From positions 363,466-427,465 of the forward strand of contig JAUJOR010000001.1 in the NCBI GenBank assembly GCA_030447525.1: a stretch of DNA of 64,000 nucleotides, given 5' to 3'. Both the position numbers and the translations under genes were made by a program. Positions 37,499-44,933 of this stretch are shown here, in pieces (within the stretch, counting starts at the first letter, position 1; every line of letters begins with the position of its first letter). Source of the DNA: Chloroflexota bacterium. GTDB taxonomy: Bacteria > Chloroflexota > UBA11872 > UBA12225. The notes beneath the pieces were generated by a model. It worked only from the letters and a program-made list of their open reading frames with translations, ran no database searches and had not been told where the DNA came from.

Positions 37499-37913
37499 GG
37501 TTTCATGTTCGGCCATCCTCCGGCCTCCGTGAAGCTCTTATGGCCGGCACCGGCCTATGCTTTCCTCCCGCGTCCGGCGAAGGTCGGCGCAGAATCTCGG
37601 GTGGCGTCATAACGCGAGTCGTCCCCTATCCGGCAGAGCGGTTTCGCCATCGTGGCCACGGTGGCACGCAGACGGAACACTCGTCTCGGCCCTCCCTGAT
37701 CCGTCCGGCGTGAATGACGTTGAGAGATAGGGACGACCGACGGTTCGCTCATCTATGGGCTAGGTGGTGCCAACCGGCTAAACTGGCTGCATCGAGTCGA
37801 GCGCGGCGCCTTGAGGGGCTTGCCCGCCGAATACACGATGCCCTGGCACGGGGCGAGTTGCCAATCGCCTGCGGCCTACTTTTCCACTGCGCGGTCGCGC
37901 AGGAGTACCAAGC
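37499..37913 (+). other. Long rho leader
   Basis: If the promoter at 37464 is used, rho has a 5' leader of about 415 nt without a convincing reading frame. Rho commonly limits its own expression by terminating in its leader (known in E. coli), and a long untranslated C-rich leader would suit that. No riboswitch was recognised. Confidence 0.4.
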
Positions 37914-39239
37914 GTGCAATACACAGAACTTGAATCCAAGACCATCGACGAGCTTCGGGAGCTGGCCAAAGAGACCGACATCCCGGAGCCGGACGGCCTC
38001 AAGAAACAGGAGCTGATCTTCCGGCTCCTACAGGCGCAGCCGGCGCCCCCGCCGGCCGGTACGGGAGCTGCGGGGCCGCAGCATGACCAGCAGGCCAATC
38101 TGTTCCGCATGGGCGTGCTGGAGATCATGGACAACGGCCATGGCTTCTTACGCCTCGACCGCCATTGGCTGCCGGGACCGGACGACATCTACGTGTCCCA
38201 GACGCAGATTCGACGCATCGGGCTGCGTACCGGAGACATTGTGGCCGGGCCCATCCGCCCGCCAAAGGACTCGGAGAATTACTTCAGCCTGCTGCGCGTG
38301 GACAGCGTCAACGGCAACGACCCGGACCTGGCCAAGCGCCGGCCATGGTTCGATAACCTGACCGCCGTGTTCCCGGACGTGCAGTTCGACCTGGAGCTCA
38401 AGGATACCGCCGGCTCTAAGGAGTTCGTCCAGTCCAACATGTCCAACCGCGTGATCAACCTCTTCTCTCCCCTGGGTAAGGGGCAGCGAGGGCTGGTGGT
38501 CTCGCCACCGAAGGCGGGCAAGACGATGCTCCTCAAAGGCATCGCCCATGGTATCACGCGGAATTATCCCGACGTCCACGTCATGGTGGCCCTGATCGGG
38601 GAGCGCCCGGAGGAGGTCACCGACTGGCAGAAGACAGTCAAGGACGCCGAGGTGATCTCGTCCACCTTCGATGAGCCCCCGGAAAGCATGACCCGCGTCG
38701 CCGAGATGTGCCTCGAGCGGGCGAAGCGCCTGGTGGAGCTGGGACAGGACGTGGTGATCCTGCTGGATAGCATTACCCGCCTGGCCAGGGCCTACAACTA
38801 CGCCGTTCCCCCCAGCGGTCGGACGCTGTCCGGTGGTATGGACCCGGCGGCCCTGTACCCGCCGAAGCGCTTCATCGGTGGGGCGCGCAACGTGGAGGAA
38901 GGGGGTAGCCTGACCATCATTGCCACCTGCCTCGTGGAGACGGAGAGCCGCCTGGACGACGTCATCTTTGAGGAGTTCAAGGGCACGGTGAACATGGAGG
39001 TGCGCCTTGACCGCAAGCTGCAGGAGAAGCGCATCTTCCCGGCCATCAACGCCCCTGCCTCCAGCACCCGGCGCGAAGAGCTCCTCTTCGACGAGAACAC
39101 CCTGAAGCAGGTAGTCACCTTACGGCGCATGCTGGCGGCGCTGGGGAACAGCGAGGACGCCCTACAGGCCATGCTCCACCGCCTGTCCCGGACGGCGACG
39201 AATCAGGAGTTCCTGGGTACCCTGAAGGATATGGTCTAG
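37914..39239 (+). CDS. rho: Transcription termination factor Rho
   Basis: Hexameric RNA-dependent ATPase that terminates transcription. 441 residues: N-terminal Rho-N helix bundle (IDELRELAKETDIPEPDGLK), a short Pro/Gly linker, the cold-shock RNA-binding domain (GVLEIMDNGHGFLR, DIYVSQTQIRRIGLRTGD), then the ATPase domain with PPKAGKT at 198-204, Walker B VVILLDSITRLARAYN, Q-loop/R-loop GGMDPAALYPPKRFIG and arginine-finger segment. GTG 37914 with AGGAG upstream. Followed by a strong bidirectional hairpin terminator. Confidence 0.97.
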   Translation: MQYTELESKTIDELRELAKETDIPEPDGLKKQELIFRLLQAQPAPPPAGTGAAGPQHDQQANLFRMGVLEIMDNGHGFLRLDRHWLPGPDDIYVSQTQIRRIGLRTGDIVAGPIRPPKDSENYFSLLRVDSVNGNDPDLAKRRPWFDNLTAVFPDVQFDLELKDTAGSKEFVQSNMSNRVINLFSPLGKGQRGLVVSPPKAGKTMLLKGIAHGITRNYPDVHVMVALIGERPEEVTDWQKTVKDAEVISSTFDEPPESMTRVAEMCLERAKRLVELGQDVVILLDSITRLARAYNYAVPPSGRTLSGGMDPAALYPPKRFIGGARNVEEGGSLTIIATCLVETESRLDDVIFEEFKGTVNMEVRLDRKLQEKRIFPAINAPASSTRREELLFDENTLKQVVTLRRMLAALGNSEDALQAMLHRLSRTATNQEFLGTLKDMV

Positions 39240-39358
39240 CCGTGGCCTGGAGGCCCCCGTGGAGGACACGGTTCACAGGGCAGCGGTGGCGGAGGGAACA
39301 CCTCGGCTGGGGATGGCCCCCAACGTAAGGGTGCTGTTCCCTTCTCGGCGGAGGGCGG

Positions 39359-39400
39359 AAACGACTGAGGCGACCCCAGAAGGGGTCGCCTCAGTCGTTT
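39359..39400. terminator. Bidirectional terminator between rho and tRNA-Leu
   Basis: Perfect 19-bp stem: 39359-39377 (starting AAACGACTGAGG) with 39382-39400 (ending CCTCAGTCGTTT), loop AGAA. It lies between the convergent rho and tRNA-Leu genes; A and T ends on either side fit a two-way intrinsic terminator. Confidence 0.85.
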
Positions 39401-39429
39401 GTACATCGGCTGCTCAGCCGCTGCTCGCC

Positions 39430-39516
39430 TGGTGCCGAAGGAGGGACTCGAACCCACACGGGGAAACCCCCACTACGCCCTGAACGTAGCGCGTCTACCA
39501 ATTCCGCCACTTCGGC
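39430..39516 (-). tRNA. tRNA-Leu (anticodon CAG)
   Basis: Minus strand folds as a class II tRNA: acceptor stem GCCGAAG/CTTCGGC, anticodon stem CTACG/CGTAG with loop TTCAGGG, giving anticodon CAG, a long variable arm (GTGGGGGTTTCCCCGTG region), T-loop GGTTCGAGTCC, and encoded CCA at 39432-39430. D-loop TTGGTAGACG is typical of tRNA-Leu. The broken IS110 element lies just upstream of its 5' end. Confidence 0.95.
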
Positions 39517-39595
39517 CGGGCAGATCTGAAGTATAACCCCTTTGCGGTGTCGCTGCTAGGACGAAAATAGCAGTTCGCGGGTGGAGCGGGTGGCA

Positions 39596-40816
39596 TTAGG
39601 CGGCGTGGGGTTCGAGGGCGACGGTATAGCCGAGGGTGGACAGACGCCGGACGAGGCGGCGGGCGAGCGCGTCCTTGTGGCGCTGGTCGAAGTAGTCGGC
39701 GCCCAGGTCGCGGTAGACCTCGCCGGTGGTCAGGACGTGGTAGACGATGACGAGCAAGGTGTGGGCGACGGCGACCAGCGCCCGCTTGGCCCCCCGACGG
39801 GCGGCGAGTCGATGGTACTGGGCGCGCAGATAGGTGTTCTTGGTGCGGGCGGCGGCCCAGGCAGCCTCGACCAAGGCGTCACGCAGCCACGGGTTCCCTT
39901 TGCGGGTGCGGCCGCTGTGGCGCTTGCCAGCGCTCTCGTGGTTGCCGGGGCACAGGCCCGCCCACGAGGCCAGGTGCGCCGCGCTGGGGAAGCGGGCGAG
40001 GTTGGCGCCGAGTTCGGCGAGGATGACCTCAGCCGTCCGCCGCCCCACCCCGGGGATCGTGTCCAGGGCCGCCAGCGCCGCCGCGAAAGGGCGCAGCCGG
40101 GCCTCCAGGCTCGGCGCTCAGGCGGGCGATGCGGGCGTCCAGGTCGTCGATGTGGCCCAACTGCTCGCGCAGCACGACGCGCTGGTGCGCCCCCACCAAC
40201 CCCGCGAGCGCCTGCTCCAGCGCGCCTGCTTGCGCCTGAGCTTGCCCTTGGCCAGCGCGCCAGGGCCTGGGGATCGGTCGTCCCGGCGACCAGCGCTTCG
40301 AGCATCTGGCGCCCCGAGACGCCCAGCACGTCGGTGGCCACCGTGGCCAGCTTGACGTTCGCCCCTTCCAGCAGCTTCTGCACCCGGTTCACCTCGGACG
40401 CCCGCTCCCGGATCAAGGCCTTGCGGTAGCGCGCCAGTTCCCGCCGCTCGCGCTGCTCCTTGTCGGGGATGAAGCTGGCCCGCAGCAGCCCGTGGCGCAG
40501 CAGATCGCACAGCCATTCGCTGTCCCGGATGTCGGTCTTGCGGCCGGGCACCTGCTTGACGTGCTGGGCGTTGACCACGACCAACTCGAAGGCGTCCTGC
40601 TCCAAGATGTTGTAGACCGGCAGCCAGAAGCTCCCGGTGCTCTCCATCACCACGTGGGTCACGCCCTGGTCGCGCAGCCAGGCCGCCAGCTTGCTCCAGG
40701 CTCCCCGGTCATCGTGCCGAACGTGCGGGTCTCCCGTCGCTCCGGCGTCTGCACCGTCGCCACCACCGTCCTCTTGTGCACGTCGAGCCCGCGGCTCGGG
40801 TCACCACCAGTTCCAT
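39596..40816 (-). pseudogene. IS110-family transposase, frameshifted
   Basis: DEDD/Tnp_20 transposase of the IS110 group, readable only across several frames. N-terminal pieces: GLDVHKRTVVATVQTPERRE after the initial MELVVTR, then [19 protein letters not shown] and [20 protein letters not shown]; a middle LAKGKLRRKQA and VGAHQRVVLREQLGHI; C-terminal TAEVILAELGANLARFPSAA, HLASWAGLCPGNHESAGKRH (serine of the Tnp_20 domain) and GNPWLRDALVEAAW. At least four frame changes are needed, yet no stretch is substituted beyond recognition, so either recent decay or sequencing indels. It lies 79 nt upstream of tRNA-Leu. Confidence 0.88.
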
Positions 40817-41123
40817 CGCGGGCACCTCCCTGCGCGCGTTGCGTGGCGACGGGAACGGCAGCCCACCTCTCGAATTCTAGGACGCGTGCTCCACCCTACC
40901 CCGGTCCGCCACCGGGGCCGCGCGGGCAACAACCCGTGGTGCGCGCGACTGCCGGGGATCTGTCTAACTTACGGGCTTCCTGCACCAAGGATCGCCGACC
41001 TCTGGTCGCCCGCCACCCGGCCACAGCCTACCGCATCGCCCGCTCATTTTCATCGCCCGTGGCGGTGTCACACCATGAGCGTCTAGCTAGAAAAAAGGTT
41101 GCCGCGAGGCAAGTGTCAGGCAG
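40817..41123. other. Region upstream of the IS110 transposase (possible left end)
   Basis: About 300 bases between the transposase start and the 3' end of the DUF4126 gene. IS110 elements carry a non-coding bridge RNA at this position; the stretch is GC-rich with possible stems (for example around ACCGGGGCCGCGCGGG and CAACAACCCGTGGTGCG), but I cannot define the element end or a bridge-RNA fold. Confidence 0.3.
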
Positions 41124-41831
41124 TCAGGCCCCGTGCGTCGGCGCGGCCGGCGGCAAGGGCCGCAGCGACGCCCGGGGGCCGCCGGCCAGGGGTGGCGGGG
41201 CCATGGGCTGAGGGGCGCGGCCGGGGGCCTTCGTCCCCGGCCGCCGGCCGCTGCGATGGCGGGGACCGGCCGTCGCCCGCGCCGGACGGCCGGCGGTGGT
41301 GCGCCCGTCGAGCTCGGCCAGGCCGAGCATCAGCAGCGCGAACCCCATGACGCCGAGGCCCAGGCCCTGCAAGACCACTCCCAGGGGGATGATGCAGGCG
41401 GCGGCCACGGCCGTGCTCATCAACACCGGGACGTGGCCGAGGCCAACCCACTCCGGCGAGCGGCTCATGCGCGCAGCCGTGGACGTCACGGTGACGGCGA
41501 TCACCCAGGCGATAAGGGCCCCGCCAGCGGCCACCAATGGGGTGGGAAGGGCAGACTGCTGTACGCCTGCCGCCGCCAGGCCGGCAGTGAGCGGGGCGAC
41601 GACGTGACTGATGAGGCGCATGCGGGGGGCAAAGCGCACGAACTTGCCCAACACGAAGTCCACCGGCATGGCCGCGCCGTAGAGCACGGCGGCCAGTGTC
41701 CACAGTCCGCCCGGAATTACAAGACCGATGTCGCTCAGCGGCACCCGGGGCGAGAAAGCGGTCAGCGCCGCCAGGACAAAGGCCCCGGCGTATGGATTGA
41801 AGCCGATGGCGACGGCGACGAGCAGCTCCAC
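41124..41831 (-). CDS. DUF4126 membrane protein, copy 1
   Basis: 235 residues: about five or six hydrophobic segments over residues 1-165, then a Pro/Arg/Ala-rich tail of about 65 residues. Characteristic stretches AIGFNPYAGAFVLAALTAFS, PVDFVLGKFVRFAPRMRLIS and RSPEWVGLGHVPVL are shared almost word for word with the second copy at 56916-57512, marking them as paralogues of the uncharacterised DUF4126 family. GTG 41831 has AGGAG 8 nt upstream. The promoter region about 200 bp upstream carries two Rex-like operators. Its 3' neighbour is the IS110 element. Function unknown; the shared control with ATP synthase suggests a role in membrane energetics (inference). Confidence 0.85.
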   Translation of the reverse strand: MELLVAVAIGFNPYAGAFVLAALTAFSPRVPLSDIGLVIPGGLWTLAAVLYGAAMPVDFVLGKFVRFAPRMRLISHVVAPLTAGLAAAGVQQSALPTPLVAAGGALIAWVIAVTVTSTAARMSRSPEWVGLGHVPVLMSTAVAAACIIPLGVVLQGLGLGVMGFALLMLGLAELDGRTTAGRPARATAGPRHRSGRRPGTKAPGRAPQPMAPPPLAGGPRASLRPLPPAAPTHGA

Positions 41832-42027
41832 GAGACCATCTCCTGTCTACGAGCTACGGGCGCGTCAGGCAAAGGGCCCCCGGGGGCGTCGAGCCACAGT
41901 ACGCCGAGAGCGGAGCTGCCCGGCGCCGGGACATCCTCCCGGGAGCAGACGGGGCCACCTTTCGTCCCCGCGCTCGTCCCGCCCAGGGCGGCCCTGGGCG
42001 GGACGGCGCCGACCCGACATCCGCACA

Positions 42028-42045
42028 TTGTGAAAGTTTGCACAA
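42028..42045. promoter_or_regulatory. Rex-like operator, DUF4126 copy 1, proximal
   Basis: TTGTGAAAGTTTGCACAA, an 18-bp near-palindrome close to the Rex consensus TTGTGAA-N4-TTCACAA. On the minus strand it starts 4 nt after the -10, so a bound repressor would cover the transcription start. Confidence 0.7.
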
Positions 42046-42049
42046 GTAA

Positions 42050-42078
42050 ACACTACCACTTTGTGAAGACTTTCGCAA
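42050..42078 (-). promoter_or_regulatory. Promoter of DUF4126 copy 1
   Basis: Minus strand: TTGCGA (42078-42073), 17-nt spacer, TAGTGT (42055-42050). The -35 and much of the spacer lie inside the distal Rex-like operator, and the start point inside the proximal one. Architecture identical to that of DUF4126 copy 2. Confidence 0.65.
42061..42078. promoter_or_regulatory. Rex-like operator, DUF4126 copy 1, distal
   Basis: TTGTGAAGACTTTCGCAA; one half matches the Rex half-site exactly, the other has TTCGCAA. It lies 33 bp (about three helical turns) from the proximal site and contains the -35. Confidence 0.6.
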
Positions 42079-42146
42079 AGACCCCGTGACGGCAGGGCCT
42101 CGACCACAGGCCAGGGCCTTTTGACCAGAGATGGGCGGTGGGTCCG

Positions 42147-42234
42147 GGTCATCCCGAGCGCAGCGAGGGATCAGCGAGTCGACCCACCGTCCCTCGACCG
42201 GCGACCCGGATGCCTCGCCGGGCTCGGCATGACC
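42147..42234. repeat. 88-bp palindromic MITE/REP-like element
   Basis: Ends GGTCATCCCGAGC and GCTCGGCATGACC are inverted repeats (12 of 13 match), and the left part continues GCAGCGAGGGATC. The sequence type TCATCCCGAGCGCAGCGAGGG is one I recall as a dispersed intergenic repeat in many bacterial genomes; copy number here cannot be checked. It sits between DUF4126 copy 1 and the atp promoter. Confidence 0.7.
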
Positions 42235-42300
42235 GCGCCGCGGGCCGTGCCCCAGGTGTAGCCGCTGATGCAAAGACCCTGGACGACTGGCAGGCAGGGC

Positions 42301-42329
42301 TTGCGCCGCGCGGTGTGAGACGCTACACT
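42301..42329 (+). promoter_or_regulatory. Promoter P1 of the atp operon
   Basis: TTGCGC (42301-42306), 17-nt spacer, TACACT (42324-42329); predicted start near 42336, inside the Rex-like operator that begins 4 nt after the -10. Same layout as the two DUF4126 promoters. Confidence 0.65.
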
Positions 42330-42333
42330 GGGC

Positions 42334-42351
42334 TTGTGAAGAATTTCACGA
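42334..42351. promoter_or_regulatory. Rex-like operator of the atp operon
   Basis: TTGTGAAGAATTTCACGA, the best match of the five sites: both half-sites TTGTGAA and TTCAC(G)A with an AT-rich centre. It covers the predicted +1 of the atp promoter. Rex proteins release such sites when NADH rises. Confidence 0.75.
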
Positions 42352-42438
42352 TCGTCCCCGGCAATCCGCCGGGCCAGACGCCCGTCCGGCCCACGAGCCG
42401 GCCCACCAGCCGGCCCACCAGATAGATCGGCTGTGCTG

Positions 42439-42447
42439 TGCTATACT
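42439..42447 (+). promoter_or_regulatory. Candidate promoter P2 of the atp operon
   Basis: TGCTATACT, an extended -10 (TGn + TATACT), 60 nt before the first gene of the operon; no evident -35. It lies downstream of the Rex-like site and could give a basal, unregulated transcript. Confidence 0.5.
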
Positions 42448-42508
42448 CCCGCCCCGGTGCAAGCTGGCCCTTCGGAGACGTGGCCGGTGCGCCGGCCGGG
42501 GCTAGACG

Positions 42509-42877
42509 ATGGGAGCATGGCGGGCGGCGGCCCTGGCAACGGAGTTCGGCTTCGCCGTCGTTGGATCGCTCGTCGGTGGCGTCCTGGCCGGCCAGGCGCT
42601 CGACCGGTGGCTGGGGACGGCCCCAGCCTTTTTCTTGGCCGGCTTGGTGCTGGGGCTGCTCGCCAGCGTCTATCTCATGTATGCCATCTACCGAGTGCAG
42701 GTGGAACCGCGCCGTCGTGCCGAGAGCGCTCCCGGATCAGGGACGGAACGGGAGGGCGCCACGGGGCCGGGACGGGCGTCCTCTGTCGCCGCACCAGGAC
42801 GGGAGCCGGTCGCCGGCCAATCGCCCTCACAGGGGCCCATGTCGCGTCCCAGAGGCGAGATAGAGGCCAGACCATAG
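42509..42877 (+). CDS. AtpZ/AtpI-like F0 assembly protein
   Basis: 122-residue membrane protein at the head of the atp operon. Two hydrophobic helices, about 12-30 (FGFAVVGSLVGGVLAGQALD) and 38-60 (PAFFLAGLVLGLLASVYLM), joined by a short RWLGT loop, match the AtpZ/AtpI group (PF09527 type), which helps c-ring assembly or cation supply in other bacteria. The last 60 residues are hydrophilic and non-conserved. ATG 42509. Its stop lies in a 16-bp direct duplication before atpB. Confidence 0.75.
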   Translation: MGAWRAAALATEFGFAVVGSLVGGVLAGQALDRWLGTAPAFFLAGLVLGLLASVYLMYAIYRVQVEPRRRAESAPGSGTEREGATGPGRASSVAAPGREPVAGQSPSQGPMSRPRGEIEARP

Positions 42878-42896
42878 TAGGGCCAGACCATAGTAG
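42865..42896 (+). repeat. 16-bp tandem duplication between atpZ/I and atpB
   Basis: GGCCAGACCATAGTAG occurs twice in a row; the first copy contains the stop codon of the AtpZ/I-like gene, and the second provides another TAG. Confidence 0.95.
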
Positions 42897-42913
42897 GGCG
42901 AGGCGGGAGAGAG

Positions 42914-43876
42914 ATGGACATCCACGCGAGCTTGCGCGCCGAAGACCTGTTCTTTCTCGGGCCGGTGCCGATCACCAACTCGATGGTCATGGCGTGGCTG
43001 GCAATCATCGTGCTGAGCGTCTTCGCCTTTGTCGCCGGGCGCAACCCGCAGCTCGTCCCTCGCGGGGCGCAGAACGTGTTCGAGTTCATCCTCGAGTCAT
43101 TGCTGGGTCTGGCGGAGAACACCGCCGGCCACTACGCCCGGCGCCTCTTTCCGCTGGTGACCACGCTGTTTCTCTTCATCCTCACGGCCAACTACATGGC
43201 CCTGCTGCCGGGAGTGGGGACGATCTACGTCGGCAACCCTCACGCTTCCGATCACGGTGCCGGTGCGGGGAGCGGTGCCGGACACGCCTTTGTGAAGGTG
43301 GCCGAGGCGGGTGAGCTACCGGCCGGACCCGCGCCTGCCGTGGCCCTGGCGGCCGACCCGCCGGGTGGCGCGAGCGCGAGCGCAGCGGAAGAAAAGCACG
43401 AGCTGCCGACGGTGCCCTTGCTTCGGGCGGCCAATGCCGACGTGAACATGACGCTGGGGATGGGGCTGATCGCCTTCATGTTTATCCACGCCTCCGGCGT
43501 GATCGTCCATGGGCTGGTGGGCTACATTCGGGACGACCTGGCAAAGCCCCTCCTGCTGACCCCGGTCAAGCTGGTGATCGAGGCCTTTCTGCCGGTGTCC
43601 TTGTCGATGCGCTTGTTTGGCAACGTCTTCGGCGGGGAGATGCTCCTGACGGTGATGAACTGGCCATTGGTGGCCCTGCCGTTCCTGGTCATGGAGCTCT
43701 TGTTCGGGTTCATCCAGGCACTCATCTTCACGATGCTGACGCTGATCTTCTGTAGCCTAGCGACGTACCTGCCGGCGGGCCATGGGGAAGAGGCGCACGG
43801 CGAGCGCCCGGCGGGGCCGTCCGGCGCCCACGGGGAGGCGTCGGCGGTGCCGGCGCGGGTGCCGGTGCACGCGTGA
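42914..43876 (+). CDS. atpB: ATP synthase F0 subunit a
   Basis: Proton-channel subunit a of F-type ATP synthase. 320 residues; five or six membrane helices. PITNSMVMAWLAIIVLSVFA, NYMALLPGVGTIYV, then FLPVSLSMRLFGNVFGGE with the essential arginine (Arg233), and a C-terminal helical pair ending in TLIFCSLATYLPAGH. Residues of about 108-168 form a Gly/Ala/His-rich insertion not found in typical subunit a, placed in the loop after the second helix. A further His/Ala-rich tail follows the last helix. ATG start preceded by a purine-rich GGGAGAG site. Confidence 0.95.
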   Translation: MDIHASLRAEDLFFLGPVPITNSMVMAWLAIIVLSVFAFVAGRNPQLVPRGAQNVFEFILESLLGLAENTAGHYARRLFPLVTTLFLFILTANYMALLPGVGTIYVGNPHASDHGAGAGSGAGHAFVKVAEAGELPAGPAPAVALAADPPGGASASAAEEKHELPTVPLLRAANADVNMTLGMGLIAFMFIHASGVIVHGLVGYIRDDLAKPLLLTPVKLVIEAFLPVSLSMRLFGNVFGGEMLLTVMNWPLVALPFLVMELLFGFIQALIFTMLTLIFCSLATYLPAGHGEEAHGERPAGPSGAHGEASAVPARVPVHA

Positions 43877-44011
43877 CTTCACGCGTGGCTTACAGTAAGG
43901 CGGATGCGTCGCCGGTGGCGGTGGCCAGCCGCGACCGGAACGGTTGGGGCCCTCAGCGACGTCTACTGCTAGAGAGCAATCACAGTCTGGGATAAGGGGG
44001 AAGAGCGGAGC

Positions 44012-44239
44012 ATGGATCCAGAAGTCGCAAGGCGGTTTGCCTCAGGGATGTCCATCGCCCTCGGGGGCTTGGGCCCGGCCATCGCCATCGGCATGGGGGT
44101 ACGGGCGGCCATGGAGGCCATCGGGCGCAATCCGGAAGCCGAAAACGCCGTCCGTACGACGATGATCATCGGCCTCGGCCTGGCGGAGGCCGTGGCCATC
44201 TACTGCTTTGTGGTGGCCCTGATCATCGCCTTCGTCTAA
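44012..44239 (+). CDS. atpE: ATP synthase F0 subunit c
   Basis: 75-residue two-helix hairpin that forms the rotor ring. Helix 1 is Gly/Ala-rich (ALGGLGPAIAIGMGVRAA), the polar loop is RNPEAENAVR, and helix 2 carries the ion-binding carboxylate Glu59 in GLGLAEAVAIYCFVV. The Na+-type signature (Gln in helix 1, Ser/Thr after the Glu) is absent, so proton coupling is likely. A strong hairpin follows the gene before atpF, consistent with raising c-subunit yield. Confidence 0.96.
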   Translation: MDPEVARRFASGMSIALGGLGPAIAIGMGVRAAMEAIGRNPEAENAVRTTMIIGLGLAEAVAIYCFVVALIIAFV

Positions 44240-44264
44240 CGTTACCCGTCCGTCGCCGCTCAGA

Positions 44265-44305
44265 CAGCCCCAGGCGCCCGCACTCGCTGCGGGCGCCTGG
44301 GGCTG
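44265..44305 (+). promoter_or_regulatory. 18-bp hairpin between atpE and atpF
   Basis: 44265-44282 (CAGCCCCAGGCGCCCGCA) pairs perfectly with 44288-44305 around loop CTCGC. No T-run follows. Inside an operon this is best read as a 3' stabiliser or partial terminator that makes more atpE mRNA than downstream subunits, matching the many c copies per complex. Confidence 0.75.
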
Positions 44306-44347
44306 GCCGTCGAGCGGGCCGTCGATCCACTCTTGGGAGGCGCTTCC

Positions 44348-44842
44348 GTGTTTGAGCAGCTGGGCCTCGAGCCGATCAAGCTAGCGATCCAGACCTTGAA
44401 CTTTCTGATCCTGCTCTTCCTGCTGCAGCGTCTGGCCTACCGGCCTTTGCTGCGGATGATGGATGCCCGTAGCGCCCGTATCCGCAACGACCTGGACGAG
44501 GCGCGGCGCTTGCGCGAGGAGAGCGCGCAGGAGCGAGAAGCGTACCAGCGGCAGATGGCCAACGCGCGCCAAGAAGCCCGCTCGGTCCTGGACGAGGCCA
44601 ACGCCGTGGCCGTGCGCATCCGTGAGCAGGCCCAGGCAGAGGCCGAGGCCCAGAACGCCGCGACCTTGCGCCGGGCGCGGGAGGAGATCGCCCGGGAAAA
44701 GGAGCAGGCCATCGGGGAGCTGCGCCGGGAGGTGGCCGACCTGGCCATCATGGCCGCCTCACACGTCGTCGGGCGCAGTCTGGATGGGGTAGATCAGCGT
44801 CGCCTGGTGGATGAGGCCATCTCCGAGGTGGGGTCCCACTGA
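44348..44842 (+). CDS. atpF: ATP synthase F0 subunit b
   Basis: Peripheral-stalk subunit, 164 residues: one membrane helix near the N-terminus (IQTLNFLILLFLLQRLAYRP), then a long right-handed coiled coil rich in Ala, Glu and Arg, and a C-terminal delta-binding part (REVADLAIMAASHVVGRSLD). The GTG at 44348 is chosen because GGGAGG lies 7 nt upstream; a TTG 15 nt earlier would include that ribosome-binding site. Confidence 0.95.
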   Translation: MFEQLGLEPIKLAIQTLNFLILLFLLQRLAYRPLLRMMDARSARIRNDLDEARRLREESAQEREAYQRQMANARQEARSVLDEANAVAVRIREQAQAEAEAQNAATLRRAREEIAREKEQAIGELRREVADLAIMAASHVVGRSLDGVDQRRLVDEAISEVGSH

Positions 44843-44933
44843 TGTCCCCCCGGCCGCCGATGTCCGGCCGCACGGTCGTTTCAGGGTATTGGCGCTCGGG
44901 CCCGACCGCCGCCCGGCGGCGGGAGGCCGCCTG

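Noticed and set aside
39240..39358. Possible T-box or structured leader between rho and tRNA-Leu
   Set aside because: It lies downstream of rho, with a clear terminator after it; the GGGAACAC...GTGCTGTTCCC pairing is weak and no T-box motif is seen.
44012..44239. Sodium-coupled ATP synthase c-ring
   Set aside because: No Gln in helix 1 and no Ser/Thr after the carboxylate; the ring looks proton-type.
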